From positions 1-46,074 of the forward strand of contig JAEZNB010000030.1 of assembly GCA_023441965.1 (NCBI GenBank): a stretch of 46,074 nt of DNA. The letters run 5' to 3'. Shown here in pieces: positions 1 to 7,548 of this stretch. Position numbers and translations under genes: made by a program. The notes under the pieces are model-generated. The model did no database searches. It saw only the letters and a list, made by a program, of their open reading frames with translations, and was not told the origin of the DNA. The first letter of the stretch is position 1. Each line of letters starts with the position of its first letter. This stretch comes from Bacillota bacterium. GTDB taxonomy: Bacteria; Bacillota; Clostridia; Lachnospirales; Lachnospiraceae.

Positions 1-340
1 GTTTGTATCTCACGCCGCTTCCCCCCTCCCCCTCGCAGAACGTTAAGTCCATGCCTTGCATTTCCTTCCGTTGCGTTTGTATCTCACGCCCGGGCAAGTC
101 CACTTGCCCGATCGTTCATTCTTCAACCCCTACAAAACCGCTTCGCGGCTTCGCAGGGGTCGTGGGCTCGTTCGCTTTCCCCCCTCCCCCTCGCAGAACG
201 TTAAGTCCATGCCTTGCATTTCCTTCCGTTGCGTTTGTATCTCACGCCCGGGCAAGTCCACTTGCCCGATCGTGAGATACATCGCAACCGGAAAACGCTT
301 CACGTTTTCCGGTTCTGCGAGGGGAGCAGTTTCGCTCACT
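1..340. repeat. GC-rich palindromic repeat array (two 97-bp copies plus a partial third)
   Basis: A 97-bp unit at 19-115 recurs without visible change at 177-273 (offset 158 bp). Positions 1-16 match the 16 bases at 75-90, so the array probably continues left of the window. Each unit carries the palindrome CGGGCAAG-TCCA-CTTGCCCG; in the second copy it is enlarged by flanking GTATCTCACG/CGTGAGATAC. Another hairpin, AACCGGAAAACG/CGTTTTCCGGTT, lies near 287-314, and the 61 bp between the copies contain further short inverted repeats. Short open frames cross the array but have no ribosome binding site and change frame between copies, so it is read as non-coding. It lies directly downstream, on the minus strand, of the T-box terminator. 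Confidence 0.8.
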
Positions 341-352
341 TCTGCTTTCACG

Positions 353-385
353 AAAAAAACCGCCCTCTGATTTCTCAGAGGGCGG
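353..385 (-). terminator. Rho-independent terminator of the T-box leader
   Basis: Perfect 11-bp stem CCGCCCTCTGA/TCAGAGGGCGG with a 4-nt loop, followed on the minus strand by seven T residues (359-353). It sits about ten bases after the T-box core, the usual place for the terminator that competes with the antiterminator. Confidence 0.92.
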
Positions 386-681
386 GAATATTCTCGCGGT
401 ACCACCTCATATTTATCGGCTGCTCACGCAGTCAACCTTTTTGAGTACGCCGACATCAGCTCCTGTCTTCGGTTCTTACCTGGATTGGAGAATTACGGTC
501 GGTTATACTCTAGCACAATAACGGGTGCAAGGATCCGTCACAGCTTACTAAGATTGCTCTGTTCGGTGTGAAGCTCAAAGACGTATTCGGAATGCCCCAT
601 CCTGCACCTCTCATCAACCGGTAGCTTTCTGTAGGAGGATAATCATTCTTACTTCTTCTTATCATCGCTTTTGCTATATTG
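386..681 (-). promoter_or_regulatory. T-box riboswitch leader, probably tyrosine-specific
   Basis: On the minus strand the conserved T-box core AGGTGGTACCGCG lies at 407-395, just before the terminator. The bulge reads UGGU, which would pair with an uncharged tRNA ending in ACCA (discriminator A). The upstream part looks like stem I, with GATGAT, an AGTAAG-type motif and a specifier region near 590-575. In CCGAATACGTC the best-placed specifier is UAC (585-583), followed by a purine as is usual, which suggests tRNA-Tyr and a tyrS or tyrosine-supply gene. The discriminator base fits tRNA-Tyr but also other tRNAs. The controlled gene is not in the window: the 340 bp after the terminator are repeats. 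T-box identity is near certain; amino-acid identity is an inference. Confidence 0.93.
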
Positions 682-687
682 ACCGTA

Positions 688-716
688 AGTATAGCAAGCG
701 AATCCGCTTTTGTCAA
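688..716 (-). promoter_or_regulatory. Sigma-A type promoter of the T-box leader
   Basis: On the minus strand TTGACA (716-711) and TATACT (693-688) are separated by 17 bp. Transcription would start near 681, immediately before stem I. Confidence 0.88.
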
Positions 717-837
717 GAAGCAATCTTGAGCCCTTCATAATATTCTTCTGGAATTTTCCATATTATGTGATATACTATCTTTTATATATTCCGAGGTTTA
801 TATGTAACCAAGTCATTCTACATTGGGAGGGTTTGTT

Positions 838-1338
838 ATGATGAAAAGCAGATGTGAGGAAGCAGTAAAATGTTTTCATGAGGGCTTTAACTGCAGTCAG
901 GCCGTCTTTGCAACCTATAGCGAGCTGCTGGGGCTTGACCGGGTAACCGCTCTGAAGACCGCCAGCCCCTTCGGTGCCGGGATTGCCAGGACGGGAGAAA
1001 CCTGCGGTGCCGTAACCGGAGCGCTCATGCTGATCGGGCTGAAGGAGGGCAAGTATCTTACAGAGGATGAAGAGTCAAAGGAGAAATGCTATCGAATATG
1101 TCAGGAGTTTATGGGTAAATTCAAGGAGATCTATGGCTCTGTTCTCTGCCGGGAAATCCTAAGCTGTGATCTATCCACAGAAAACGGACAGAAATTTGCC
1201 AAAGAGCACAACCTGACCAGAGCTCTGTGCCCAGGCTTTGTCAGGGATGCGGCAAAAATTGTTGAGCAGCTTCTGGAGTTAGACCAGGAGAAAGACACAG
1301 AGGAGAAGCAGGAGGAAGCTGCGGTAGAGGATGTATAA
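838..1338 (+). CDS. C_GCAxxG_C_C family redox-type protein
   Basis: A protein of 166 residues with the cysteine pattern of the C_GCAxxG_C_C family: an N-terminal FNCSQAVF segment, then GETCGAVTGA around residues 60-70, and later CREILSC and LCPGF cysteines. Members are small cytosolic proteins of anaerobes, thought to bind a metal or redox centre; no reaction is established. The start is the ATG at 838, because GGGAGG ends 7 nt upstream; a TTG at 823 would lie inside that ribosome binding site. The last 20 residues are a Glu/Lys-rich tail of low complexity. It stands alone, transcribed away from the T-box leader. Family assignment is fairly sure, function is not. Confidence 0.85.
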   Translation: MMKSRCEEAVKCFHEGFNCSQAVFATYSELLGLDRVTALKTASPFGAGIARTGETCGAVTGALMLIGLKEGKYLTEDEESKEKCYRICQEFMGKFKEIYGSVLCREILSCDLSTENGQKFAKEHNLTRALCPGFVRDAAKIVEQLLELDQEKDTEEKQEEAAVEDV

Positions 1339-1383
1339 CCGCTGATAGATATAACCGAATAAAGTACATCGAACAGCTGGCAA

Positions 1384-1754
1384 GGGGCTGTTTCACTATA
1401 ACCATGCAGAAACAAGGGGATGTTTATAATAACTATGTTGAATAGGGGCCGTTTCATTAGAACCATACAGATACAAGTGGATGTCTCGCAATAAAGTGAT
1501 GGATACACGATCCACCATATGTTGTCCCATAATACACTGTTTGCCGAACAGATTGATGATGTTGTTGTGCCAAAATGCGGACATTCATATGTCCGCATGC
1601 GGCATAACATCATCGAGATCTGTCCTGCAACCAGTGAGTGAGGGACGCATATGGTGGTTCGTGTGTCTTTTATCAATATAGTTAAACATCCACTTGTATC
1701 TCGCAGCCTGGTGAAACAGCCCCATGTACTTCATATCTAGTGTGAAACTGCCCC
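1384..1754. repeat. Nested imperfect palindrome, MITE-like non-coding element
   Basis: This gene-free stretch between 1338 and 1791 is one large set of nested inverted repeats. From outside in: GGGGCTGTTTCAC (1384-1396) with GTGAAACTGCCCC (1742-1754); GGGGCCGTTTCA (1445-1456) with TGAAACAGCCCC (1712-1723); a 14-bp perfect pair at 1471-1484/1686-1699; a 17-bp pair with one mismatch at 1505-1521/1648-1664; and a central hairpin whose TGCGGACAT/ATGTCCGCA stem has a 4-nt loop at 1585-1588. The GGGGC-GTTTCA ends look like transposon terminal repeats, present here as doubled ends. No credible gene lies inside. It may be a MITE or a collapsed pair of insertion-sequence ends. Confidence 0.75.
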
Positions 1755-1790
1755 TTCTTCCGCTTTCGGCATATGTTCTGCCATGCTGTC

Positions 1791-3866
1791 TTACTTCACC
1801 ACCTCCAGAAGCTTATAGAAGGCAGCCTTCGGATTGAAATCTCCATCGAACAGCAACGGATAACTGGTGACTCTATGGAGTCCGGTCAGCCAGGTATAAG
1901 CATCACTGATTCCCCAGAAGGTCACATTCGTGATTGGGATACCCTCTTTCTTCAGCTTGACCAACAACCGAAAGAGGTCTGCATAACGCACTGCCTGCTT
2001 CTCATAGGCTGCTGCTGTATTCTGGGTATTATGCATATCCAGCTCTGTGACATTTATCTCAAGACCCAGTCCGGCAAATTTTCTTAGAGCCGTTTCATAG
2101 CTGCTGATGGAAGGGTAATCCATTGTAATATGGGACTGCATACCGATTCCGTCAATCAAGCCTTTGTCCTTCAGCTTGGAAGCTATCTGATAGATCGCAG
2201 TGGTTCGTCTGCTTTCATAGGTATTGTAATCATTATAGTATAATTTGGAATCATCATAGGAGTACTTTCTGGCATATTCGAAGGCCTTCTCCACAAATTC
2301 TTCCCCTGCGATCTGATACCATAGACTATCCGTTACCCGATAGCCGTTCTTTTGATTATGGTTTGGTTCAACTGCTTCATTTACGACATCCCAGGCGTAA
2401 ATAACACCCGGATACTTACTGCAGCACTCCATGACCTGGCGGATATAATTCTCCATCCTCTGAAGCAATACCTTCTTACTTACCAGGGGAGCATTCGCAG
2501 CATTAGAGTAGTTCTCGGTAAAGAACCAGCGGGGTGTCTGACTATGCCATACCAGGGTATGGAATCTTACCTGCATGCCATTGTCCTTGGCATACTTCAG
2601 ATACCGTTCCAGATTAGCGGTCTTAATTGCCGGACTAAGATTATACTTCTTCGGGTCCAAGCTGCTGGTGGAATGATCCAGCAAGGCATCCGGCTTCATC
2701 TCATTTCCCATGGTGAAGGTGCTGAACTGATTTAAGATCAGTGTCTTGCTCGCCTCAGCATAAAGCTCCGGATCGGTTACTGCTATTCCGATATCAAAAT
2801 AATCCTTGTAAGCTTCAGCCAGACTGGGAAGCTGCTTCAGCTTATCAGCCTGAAAGGTAATTTCAGAGATCTGCACCTCATCCAGATAGAGATCAGCCGT
2901 TTTTGAAAATGCTTCAAAATACACCTCTATATTATTCGTATCACCGGGAACCGTTAATTTCGTTTCTAATTTGGTCCAGATATTCTTATAGGCCGTGACA
3001 CTGCCTAGATTGATCCAGCTGCTATTGTTTTTCTCGATACTGCATTGAATCCTTAGAGAAGCTTCCGTACCGGTATATTTTACCCAAGCAGATACCTGAT
3101 AGGTTTTTCCTACCTGAAGAGTCCCGGTAAGATCAACCGATGGACCATGCCACGTATCTGTCCGATTGCTTGTCAGCAGTCCATAACGTCCGGAATATGC
3201 CGCTCGATCGGAAACCTCCACAGTCTCTCCCCCTCTCTTCACAAAGGCGGTACTTCCATCCTCAAAGCCTGTCTGAAATACAGGTACATAGGAAGTCGTG
3301 CTCTCACCCGGCTTGAGTTTAGGAGCGGCAGGTGTGGGGGTAGCTGCTGTAACCGGCTTGGGGGTCGGTGTGGCAGTAGGCTTCGGAGTCGGCGTAGCGG
3401 TAGGTTTCGGGACCGTTATCGTGGCAGGCTTCGGAGTCGGTATAACGGTAGGCCTTGGAGCCGGTGTTGCGGCAGGCTTCGGTGTCGGTGTTACGGTAGG
3501 TTTCGGTACCGATGTAACGGTGGGTTTCTCGACTGTAATTGTGATACTTCCTTTAAAGCTCGAACCCCTTTGGGAAATGACATAGGTAATCTTAGCACTT
3601 CCTTCTGCTACAGGCTTAATCACGCCTTTCGCACTTACTTTTGCTACGGAGGAAGCACTTGATTTATAAGTTACCTTCGCTCCGGCCTCCAGATTCTTGA
3701 ACTTTATGGTATAACTGCTGCCACCCACATACAGGGTCTTCTTCATTACCGTCGCTACCGGATCGGCTGCGGCTTTGGCTACCTCAGACCCTAAGCCAGC
3801 ATCTGCCAGCATGAATAAAAATGCGGCTAAAATAATGATTACATGGCTCCTTCTTAATCTTCTCAT
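1791..3866 (-). CDS. Secreted modular GH10 endo-1,4-beta-xylanase
   Basis: A 691-residue exported enzyme that would cut the beta-1,4 backbone of xylan outside the cell. Order of parts: signal peptide (residues 1-33, Arg-rich then hydrophobic), a Big_2-like immunoglobulin-fold domain (about 35-113), a Pro/Thr/Lys linker of PTPKP-type repeats (about 115-188), a CBM4/9/22-like carbohydrate-binding domain (about 195-338) and a C-terminal GH10 barrel (about 345-691). The barrel has the WHSQTP motif, acid/base Glu497 in DVVNEA and nucleophile Glu608 in VTELDM, so it should be active. The ATG at 3866, preceded by GGGCAGGG, is preferred to an in-frame TTG at 3899 that overlaps the upstream ABC gene and has no ribosome binding site. 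It starts 25 bp after that gene and is probably the last gene of its operon. Confidence 0.93.
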   Translation of the reverse strand: MRRLRRSHVIIILAAFLFMLADAGLGSEVAKAAADPVATVMKKTLYVGGSSYTIKFKNLEAGAKVTYKSSASSVAKVSAKGVIKPVAEGSAKITYVISQRGSSFKGSITITVEKPTVTSVPKPTVTPTPKPAATPAPRPTVIPTPKPATITVPKPTATPTPKPTATPTPKPVTAATPTPAAPKLKPGESTTSYVPVFQTGFEDGSTAFVKRGGETVEVSDRAAYSGRYGLLTSNRTDTWHGPSVDLTGTLQVGKTYQVSAWVKYTGTEASLRIQCSIEKNNSSWINLGSVTAYKNIWTKLETKLTVPGDTNNIEVYFEAFSKTADLYLDEVQISEITFQADKLKQLPSLAEAYKDYFDIGIAVTDPELYAEASKTLILNQFSTFTMGNEMKPDALLDHSTSSLDPKKYNLSPAIKTANLERYLKYAKDNGMQVRFHTLVWHSQTPRWFFTENYSNAANAPLVSKKVLLQRMENYIRQVMECCSKYPGVIYAWDVVNEAVEPNHNQKNGYRVTDSLWYQIAGEEFVEKAFEYARKYSYDDSKLYYNDYNTYESRRTTAIYQIASKLKDKGLIDGIGMQSHITMDYPSISSYETALRKFAGLGLEINVTELDMHNTQNTAAAYEKQAVRYADLFRLLVKLKKEGIPITNVTFWGISDAYTWLTGLHRVTSYPLLFDGDFNPKAAFYKLLEVVK

Positions 3867-3891
3867 AGACTGCACCCTGCCCTTCTTCCTC

Positions 3892-5691
3892 TTATTCAAA
3901 TTGGGAATTGTAAAGCTTATAATAAAAGCCCTTCTTCTCCATCAGCTCCTTATGCGTCCCCTGCTCTACCACATTCCCCTGATCAATGACCAGGATATTA
4001 TCCGCACCCTGAATCGTGGAGAGCCGATGGGCGATGACAAAGCAGGTCTTCTGCTCCATCAGCTTCCGCATGGCCTTTTGAATCTTAATTTCTGTTCTCG
4101 TGTCGACATTGGAGGTGGCTTCATCCAAAATCAGCATCTTGGCATCGAGCAGCATCGCCCGGGCTATGGTCAGCAGCTGCTTCTGCCCCTTGGAGATGTT
4201 CATGCCGTCTTCGTTTATGACCGTAGCATAGCCTTGGGGCAGTCTCCTGATATAGGAATGCATCCCGGCCAGCTTCGCAGCCTCCACTACCTCTTCCATG
4301 GTTGCATCTTCCTTCCCGTAGGCAATGTTATCAAAGATGGTTCCATGAAAGAGCCAGGTGTCCTGCAGTACCATAGCAAAGGATTTTCGTAAGCTCTTCC
4401 GAGTAAGGTCTCTGGTCTCATGACCATCTACAAGGATACCCCCCTCCCATACATCATAGAAGCGCATCAGCAGGTTAATGATTGTGGTCTTACCGGCACC
4501 GGTCGGACCGACTATCGCTGTCAGGCTTCCCGGCCGCGCATGCAGATAGAGGTTCTTGATAATTGTCTTCTCGGGCAGATATCCAAAGGTTACTCCCTGA
4601 AGCTGTACCTCACCGCTCACCTCATTTAAGTCCTTCGCTCCCTCCCGGTCCAAGACCTCCGGCTTCTCATCCATCAGCTTAAAAACACGCTCTGCCGCTG
4701 CCAGGGCGGACTGGAGCTCACTGATGATATTGGCGGCTTCGTTGATTGGACCTGAAAACTTACGGCTGTACTGAACAAAGGAGGAGATATTGCCCAAGGT
4801 CATATATTGCTTCAGATAAAGGATTGCGCCAAAGACCGTAATTAAGGACAGGGATAGATTATTAATAAAATTCACTGTAGGACCTGTCATACTTCCGTAG
4901 TATTCAGCATCATAATAGGCATCCACAGTTTCTGAATTGATTCGGTCAAAGCGCTTCATCACAGCAACCTCTGCTGCATAAGCCTTGATCGTCTTCTGCC
5001 CGGATACCATCTCCTCGACATAGCCATTCATCTCACCCAGCTTAGCAGAACGCCTGCGAAAGAGGGGTCTGACCTTCTTCGCCATATAGCGGGTATAAAG
5101 GATGGACAAGGGTATCATCAGAAGCATGACCAGAACTAAGATCGGCGATATGAGAATCATCATGATCAGAGACCCGAATACCGTAATGACGCTGGCAAAG
5201 ATCTGGACCGTATCGGTGGAAAGAGAGGTATTGATCACATCAATATCGTAGGAGATTCGGCTGATAATATCTCCTGCCTGATTTTGGTCAAAGAAGCCGA
5301 CCGGCAATTCCACCAGCTTCGTAAATACATCCTCCCTCATTTTACGGACCAGTCTCTGACTGAGCCTGATCATCAGGGTGGACAGCAGATAGGATAGCAG
5401 GGAGGAGATGATGTAGAAGGCAATCATCCAGCCCGCATAATAAAGCACGGTCCGAAAGACCACGGCACCCTTACCGGGCTCTATGGCATCAATCGCATAG
5501 CCCGATAGCATGGGACCGATTAAGGCCAGCAGATTACTGGTTATGGTCAGCAGAATGGCCAGGAATAGCATCCACTTATAATGATAGATATAATACCATA
5601 GGCGCAATAATACATACCTGGTATCCCTGGGCTTATCCGTCTTCTCACTCATTCTCATCTTTCCGATATTTTGTCCCGGATTTACAGCCAT
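3892..5691 (-). CDS. ABC exporter half-transporter, catalytically competent subunit of a heterodimer
   Basis: A 599-residue fused membrane/ATPase half-transporter: six-helix ABC exporter domain (about 30-330) and nucleotide-binding domain (about 360-599). Walker A is GPTGAGKTT, Walker B ends in DEAT with the catalytic Glu present, and the switch His is present in IAHRLSTI. The signature is ISKGQ instead of LSGGQ. The neighbouring half-transporter has the opposite pattern, so the two should form one heterodimer with one consensus and one degenerate ATP site, as in TM287/288, BmrCD and LmrCD exporters. The substrate cannot be read from the sequence; a drug, lipid or peptide is possible. AGGAGGT lies 6 nt before the ATG. 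The gene follows its partner by 47 bp. Confidence 0.93.
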   Translation of the reverse strand: MAVNPGQNIGKMRMSEKTDKPRDTRYVLLRLWYYIYHYKWMLFLAILLTITSNLLALIGPMLSGYAIDAIEPGKGAVVFRTVLYYAGWMIAFYIISSLLSYLLSTLMIRLSQRLVRKMREDVFTKLVELPVGFFDQNQAGDIISRISYDIDVINTSLSTDTVQIFASVITVFGSLIMMILISPILVLVMLLMIPLSILYTRYMAKKVRPLFRRRSAKLGEMNGYVEEMVSGQKTIKAYAAEVAVMKRFDRINSETVDAYYDAEYYGSMTGPTVNFINNLSLSLITVFGAILYLKQYMTLGNISSFVQYSRKFSGPINEAANIISELQSALAAAERVFKLMDEKPEVLDREGAKDLNEVSGEVQLQGVTFGYLPEKTIIKNLYLHARPGSLTAIVGPTGAGKTTIINLLMRFYDVWEGGILVDGHETRDLTRKSLRKSFAMVLQDTWLFHGTIFDNIAYGKEDATMEEVVEAAKLAGMHSYIRRLPQGYATVINEDGMNISKGQKQLLTIARAMLLDAKMLILDEATSNVDTRTEIKIQKAMRKLMEQKTCFVIAHRLSTIQGADNILVIDQGNVVEQGTHKELMEKKGFYYKLYNSQFE

Positions 5692-5738
5692 GGGGCACCT
5701 CCTTCTTCATCGACAGGGTACTAATATTGTAATGATTA

Positions 5739-7439
5739 TTAGGACATCATCTGGGACTGATAGATTTCCTGGTATACCTCACAGGACTGAAGCAGGTCCT
5801 CATGGGTTCCGTAACCGACCATCTGACCGTCTTCAATGACCAGAATATGATTCAGCTTCATGACAGAGCTGATTCTCTGTGCGATGACGATACTGGTCGT
5901 ATTTTGATAATGCTCACGGATGGCTTTCCGAAGCAGAGAATCTGTCTTATAATCCAGGGCACTGGAGGAATCGTCCAGAATCAGGATCTCCGGTTCTCCG
6001 GCCAGAGCTCTGGAGACCAGAAGACGCTGCTTCTGTCCGCCACTTAGGTTGCTCCCCTTTATGGACAGTATAAAATCCAGCTCCTCCTCCAGTTCAGAGA
6101 TAAAGCCTGCAGCCTGGGCATCCTGAGCAGCTTCCCTGACCCGGTCTGCAGAAAGGTCACGACCGATACTGATATTCTCATAGATCCGGTCTGCGAACAG
6201 GACGTCATTCTGGAAGACGACACCGAAGCGCTTCCGAAGCTCCTGCTTATTCATGCTGCGGATATCTCTCCCATCAATCAGAATACTTCCCTCTGAAACA
6301 TCATAAAAGCGCATCAGCAGATTGATTAAGGTTGTCTTTCCGGAGCCGGTAGAGCCTATAATGCCAAGACTATCCCCCTTTTTAATCCCAAAGCTGATAT
6401 TGGTGATACAGGGTTCCTTCGTATAGGAGAAGGTTACCTGCCGAAATTCGATATGATTTTCCGAAGGAGTCGGCTCCAGCCCAAGCTCCTTCAAATCCTC
6501 CTCTGCATTCAGCACCTCAGCGATACGGGCTGCTGATGCTCCTGCCTTGGAGAAGACCACAAAGATTCTGGTGATTGCCATCACAGCATGGAGCATAATG
6601 GTAAAATAGGATAGAAAGGCCACGATTTTCCCAGGCTCCGAAGCACCACTGTTCACGCGGTAGGCTCCGACGATGATTACCAGGGTAAGTCCCATATTCA
6701 GAAGCAGATTCATAATTGGATTGGTAATAGCCATGGTGCTTGCGGCCTTCCTCTCCTTATCTGCCACCTCATTGTTTACCTCATAGAATCTGTTCTTCTC
6801 ATAGGCAGTCTTGGACAGGGCTTTAATCACACGGATACCGGTGATATTCTCCCGGACGATCCGGACCATCTTATCCACAGAGAGCTGAAGCTTTGTATAG
6901 AGGGGGATTCCTTTTTTTGAGACCAGATAGACCACAAGGGCCAGGAAGGGAAGTACACCGACGAGGACCAGAGTCAGCACCGGCTCCAGTGTACTTGTAA
7001 TCAGGATGCCACCGATCAGAATGATAGGCGCACGGACACCGATCCGCTGCATCATACCGATCATGCTATGTATGTTATAGGTATCCGAGGTCATTCTGGC
7101 TTCCAGAGAAGGGATCGTAAAATAATCCAGCTGAGCACCGGACAGGCTCAATATTTTCTCAAACAGATCATGGCGAAGACTTTCGATGGTATTCCTGGCT
7201 ACTCTGGCAGCCATACGGTTTGCCACAACATTAAATACTCTTGCCCAGACAGATAGGAGGATCATGACAACTCCCCACCAGAGGATGAGGGATATCTTCG
7301 CTGTCGGTATGATATCATCGATGATAAAGGCTAAGACCCAGGGCAGGCCCAGATCCATTAAGGTACCCAGAACCTTAATCAGAAAGCCTGACAGCATACG
7401 CAGGGCATAGGGTTTTAAATAGTGAAACACTGTATTCAT
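5739..7439 (-). CDS. ABC exporter half-transporter, degenerate-site subunit
   Basis: A 566-residue partner of the downstream half-transporter: six-helix exporter domain (about 1-310), then a nucleotide-binding domain. It has Walker A GSTGSGKTT and a canonical LSGGQKQR signature, but the catalytic Glu after Walker B is Asp (ILILDDSSS) and the switch His is Gln (IAQRISS). These changes, with the ISKGQ signature of the partner, assign the degenerate ATP site to this Walker region and the hydrolytic site to the partner. GAGGT lies 6 nt before the ATG. It is the first gene of a probable three-gene operon and is preceded by a promoter lying within an inverted repeat. Confidence 0.93.
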   Translation of the reverse strand: MNTVFHYLKPYALRMLSGFLIKVLGTLMDLGLPWVLAFIIDDIIPTAKISLILWWGVVMILLSVWARVFNVVANRMAARVARNTIESLRHDLFEKILSLSGAQLDYFTIPSLEARMTSDTYNIHSMIGMMQRIGVRAPIILIGGILITSTLEPVLTLVLVGVLPFLALVVYLVSKKGIPLYTKLQLSVDKMVRIVRENITGIRVIKALSKTAYEKNRFYEVNNEVADKERKAASTMAITNPIMNLLLNMGLTLVIIVGAYRVNSGASEPGKIVAFLSYFTIMLHAVMAITRIFVVFSKAGASAARIAEVLNAEEDLKELGLEPTPSENHIEFRQVTFSYTKEPCITNISFGIKKGDSLGIIGSTGSGKTTLINLLMRFYDVSEGSILIDGRDIRSMNKQELRKRFGVVFQNDVLFADRIYENISIGRDLSADRVREAAQDAQAAGFISELEEELDFILSIKGSNLSGGQKQRLLVSRALAGEPEILILDDSSSALDYKTDSLLRKAIREHYQNTTSIVIAQRISSVMKLNHILVIEDGQMVGYGTHEDLLQSCEVYQEIYQSQMMS

Positions 7440-7483
7440 GTCTTTACCTCAGTGTAATTTATTTACGTTTTTCGCACAATTTC

Positions 7484-7512
7484 ATATTAACATTCACCCT
7501 ATCCAGCGTCAA
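7484..7512 (-). promoter_or_regulatory. Promoter of the ABC exporter-xylanase operon
   Basis: On the minus strand TTGACG (7512-7507) and TAATAT (7489-7484) are 17 bp apart. Predicted start near 7477, leaving about 38 nt of leader before the ATG at 7439. Confidence 0.75.
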
Positions 7513-7536
7513 GGATGATGAAGATAGGGTGAATGT
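7490..7536 (-). promoter_or_regulatory. Perfect 14-bp dyad overlapping the exporter promoter (candidate operator)
   Basis: Arms ACATTCACCCTATC (7490-7503) and GATAGGGTGAATGT (7523-7536) are exact reverse complements, 19 bp apart. The promoter-proximal arm fills most of the spacer between -35 and -10, and the other lies just upstream of -35. Centre-to-centre distance is 33 bp, about three helical turns. As there is no T-run after it, an operator is more likely than a terminator for the upstream lipoprotein gene. Confidence 0.65.
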
Positions 7537-7548
7537 GCTACGAAATAT

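Noticed and set aside
1..280. CRISPR-like array from the repeated units
   Set aside because: Only two full copies of a 97-bp unit with one 61-bp gap; repeat and spacer sizes and the absence of cas genes do not fit.
130..405. 91-codon frame on the minus strand across the repeats and terminator
   Set aside because: It runs through the T-box terminator hairpin and palindromes and has no ribosome binding site.
510..716. 68-codon frame in the T-box leader
   Set aside because: It overlaps the promoter and stem I; explained by the RNA structure.
1131..1676. 181-codon minus-strand frame
   Set aside because: It is antisense to the C_GCAxxG_C_C gene and runs into the palindromic element; no ribosome binding site.
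3147..3662. Gly/Arg- and Gly/Val-rich plus-strand frames
   Set aside because: They are the complement of the Pro/Thr linker repeats of the xylanase.
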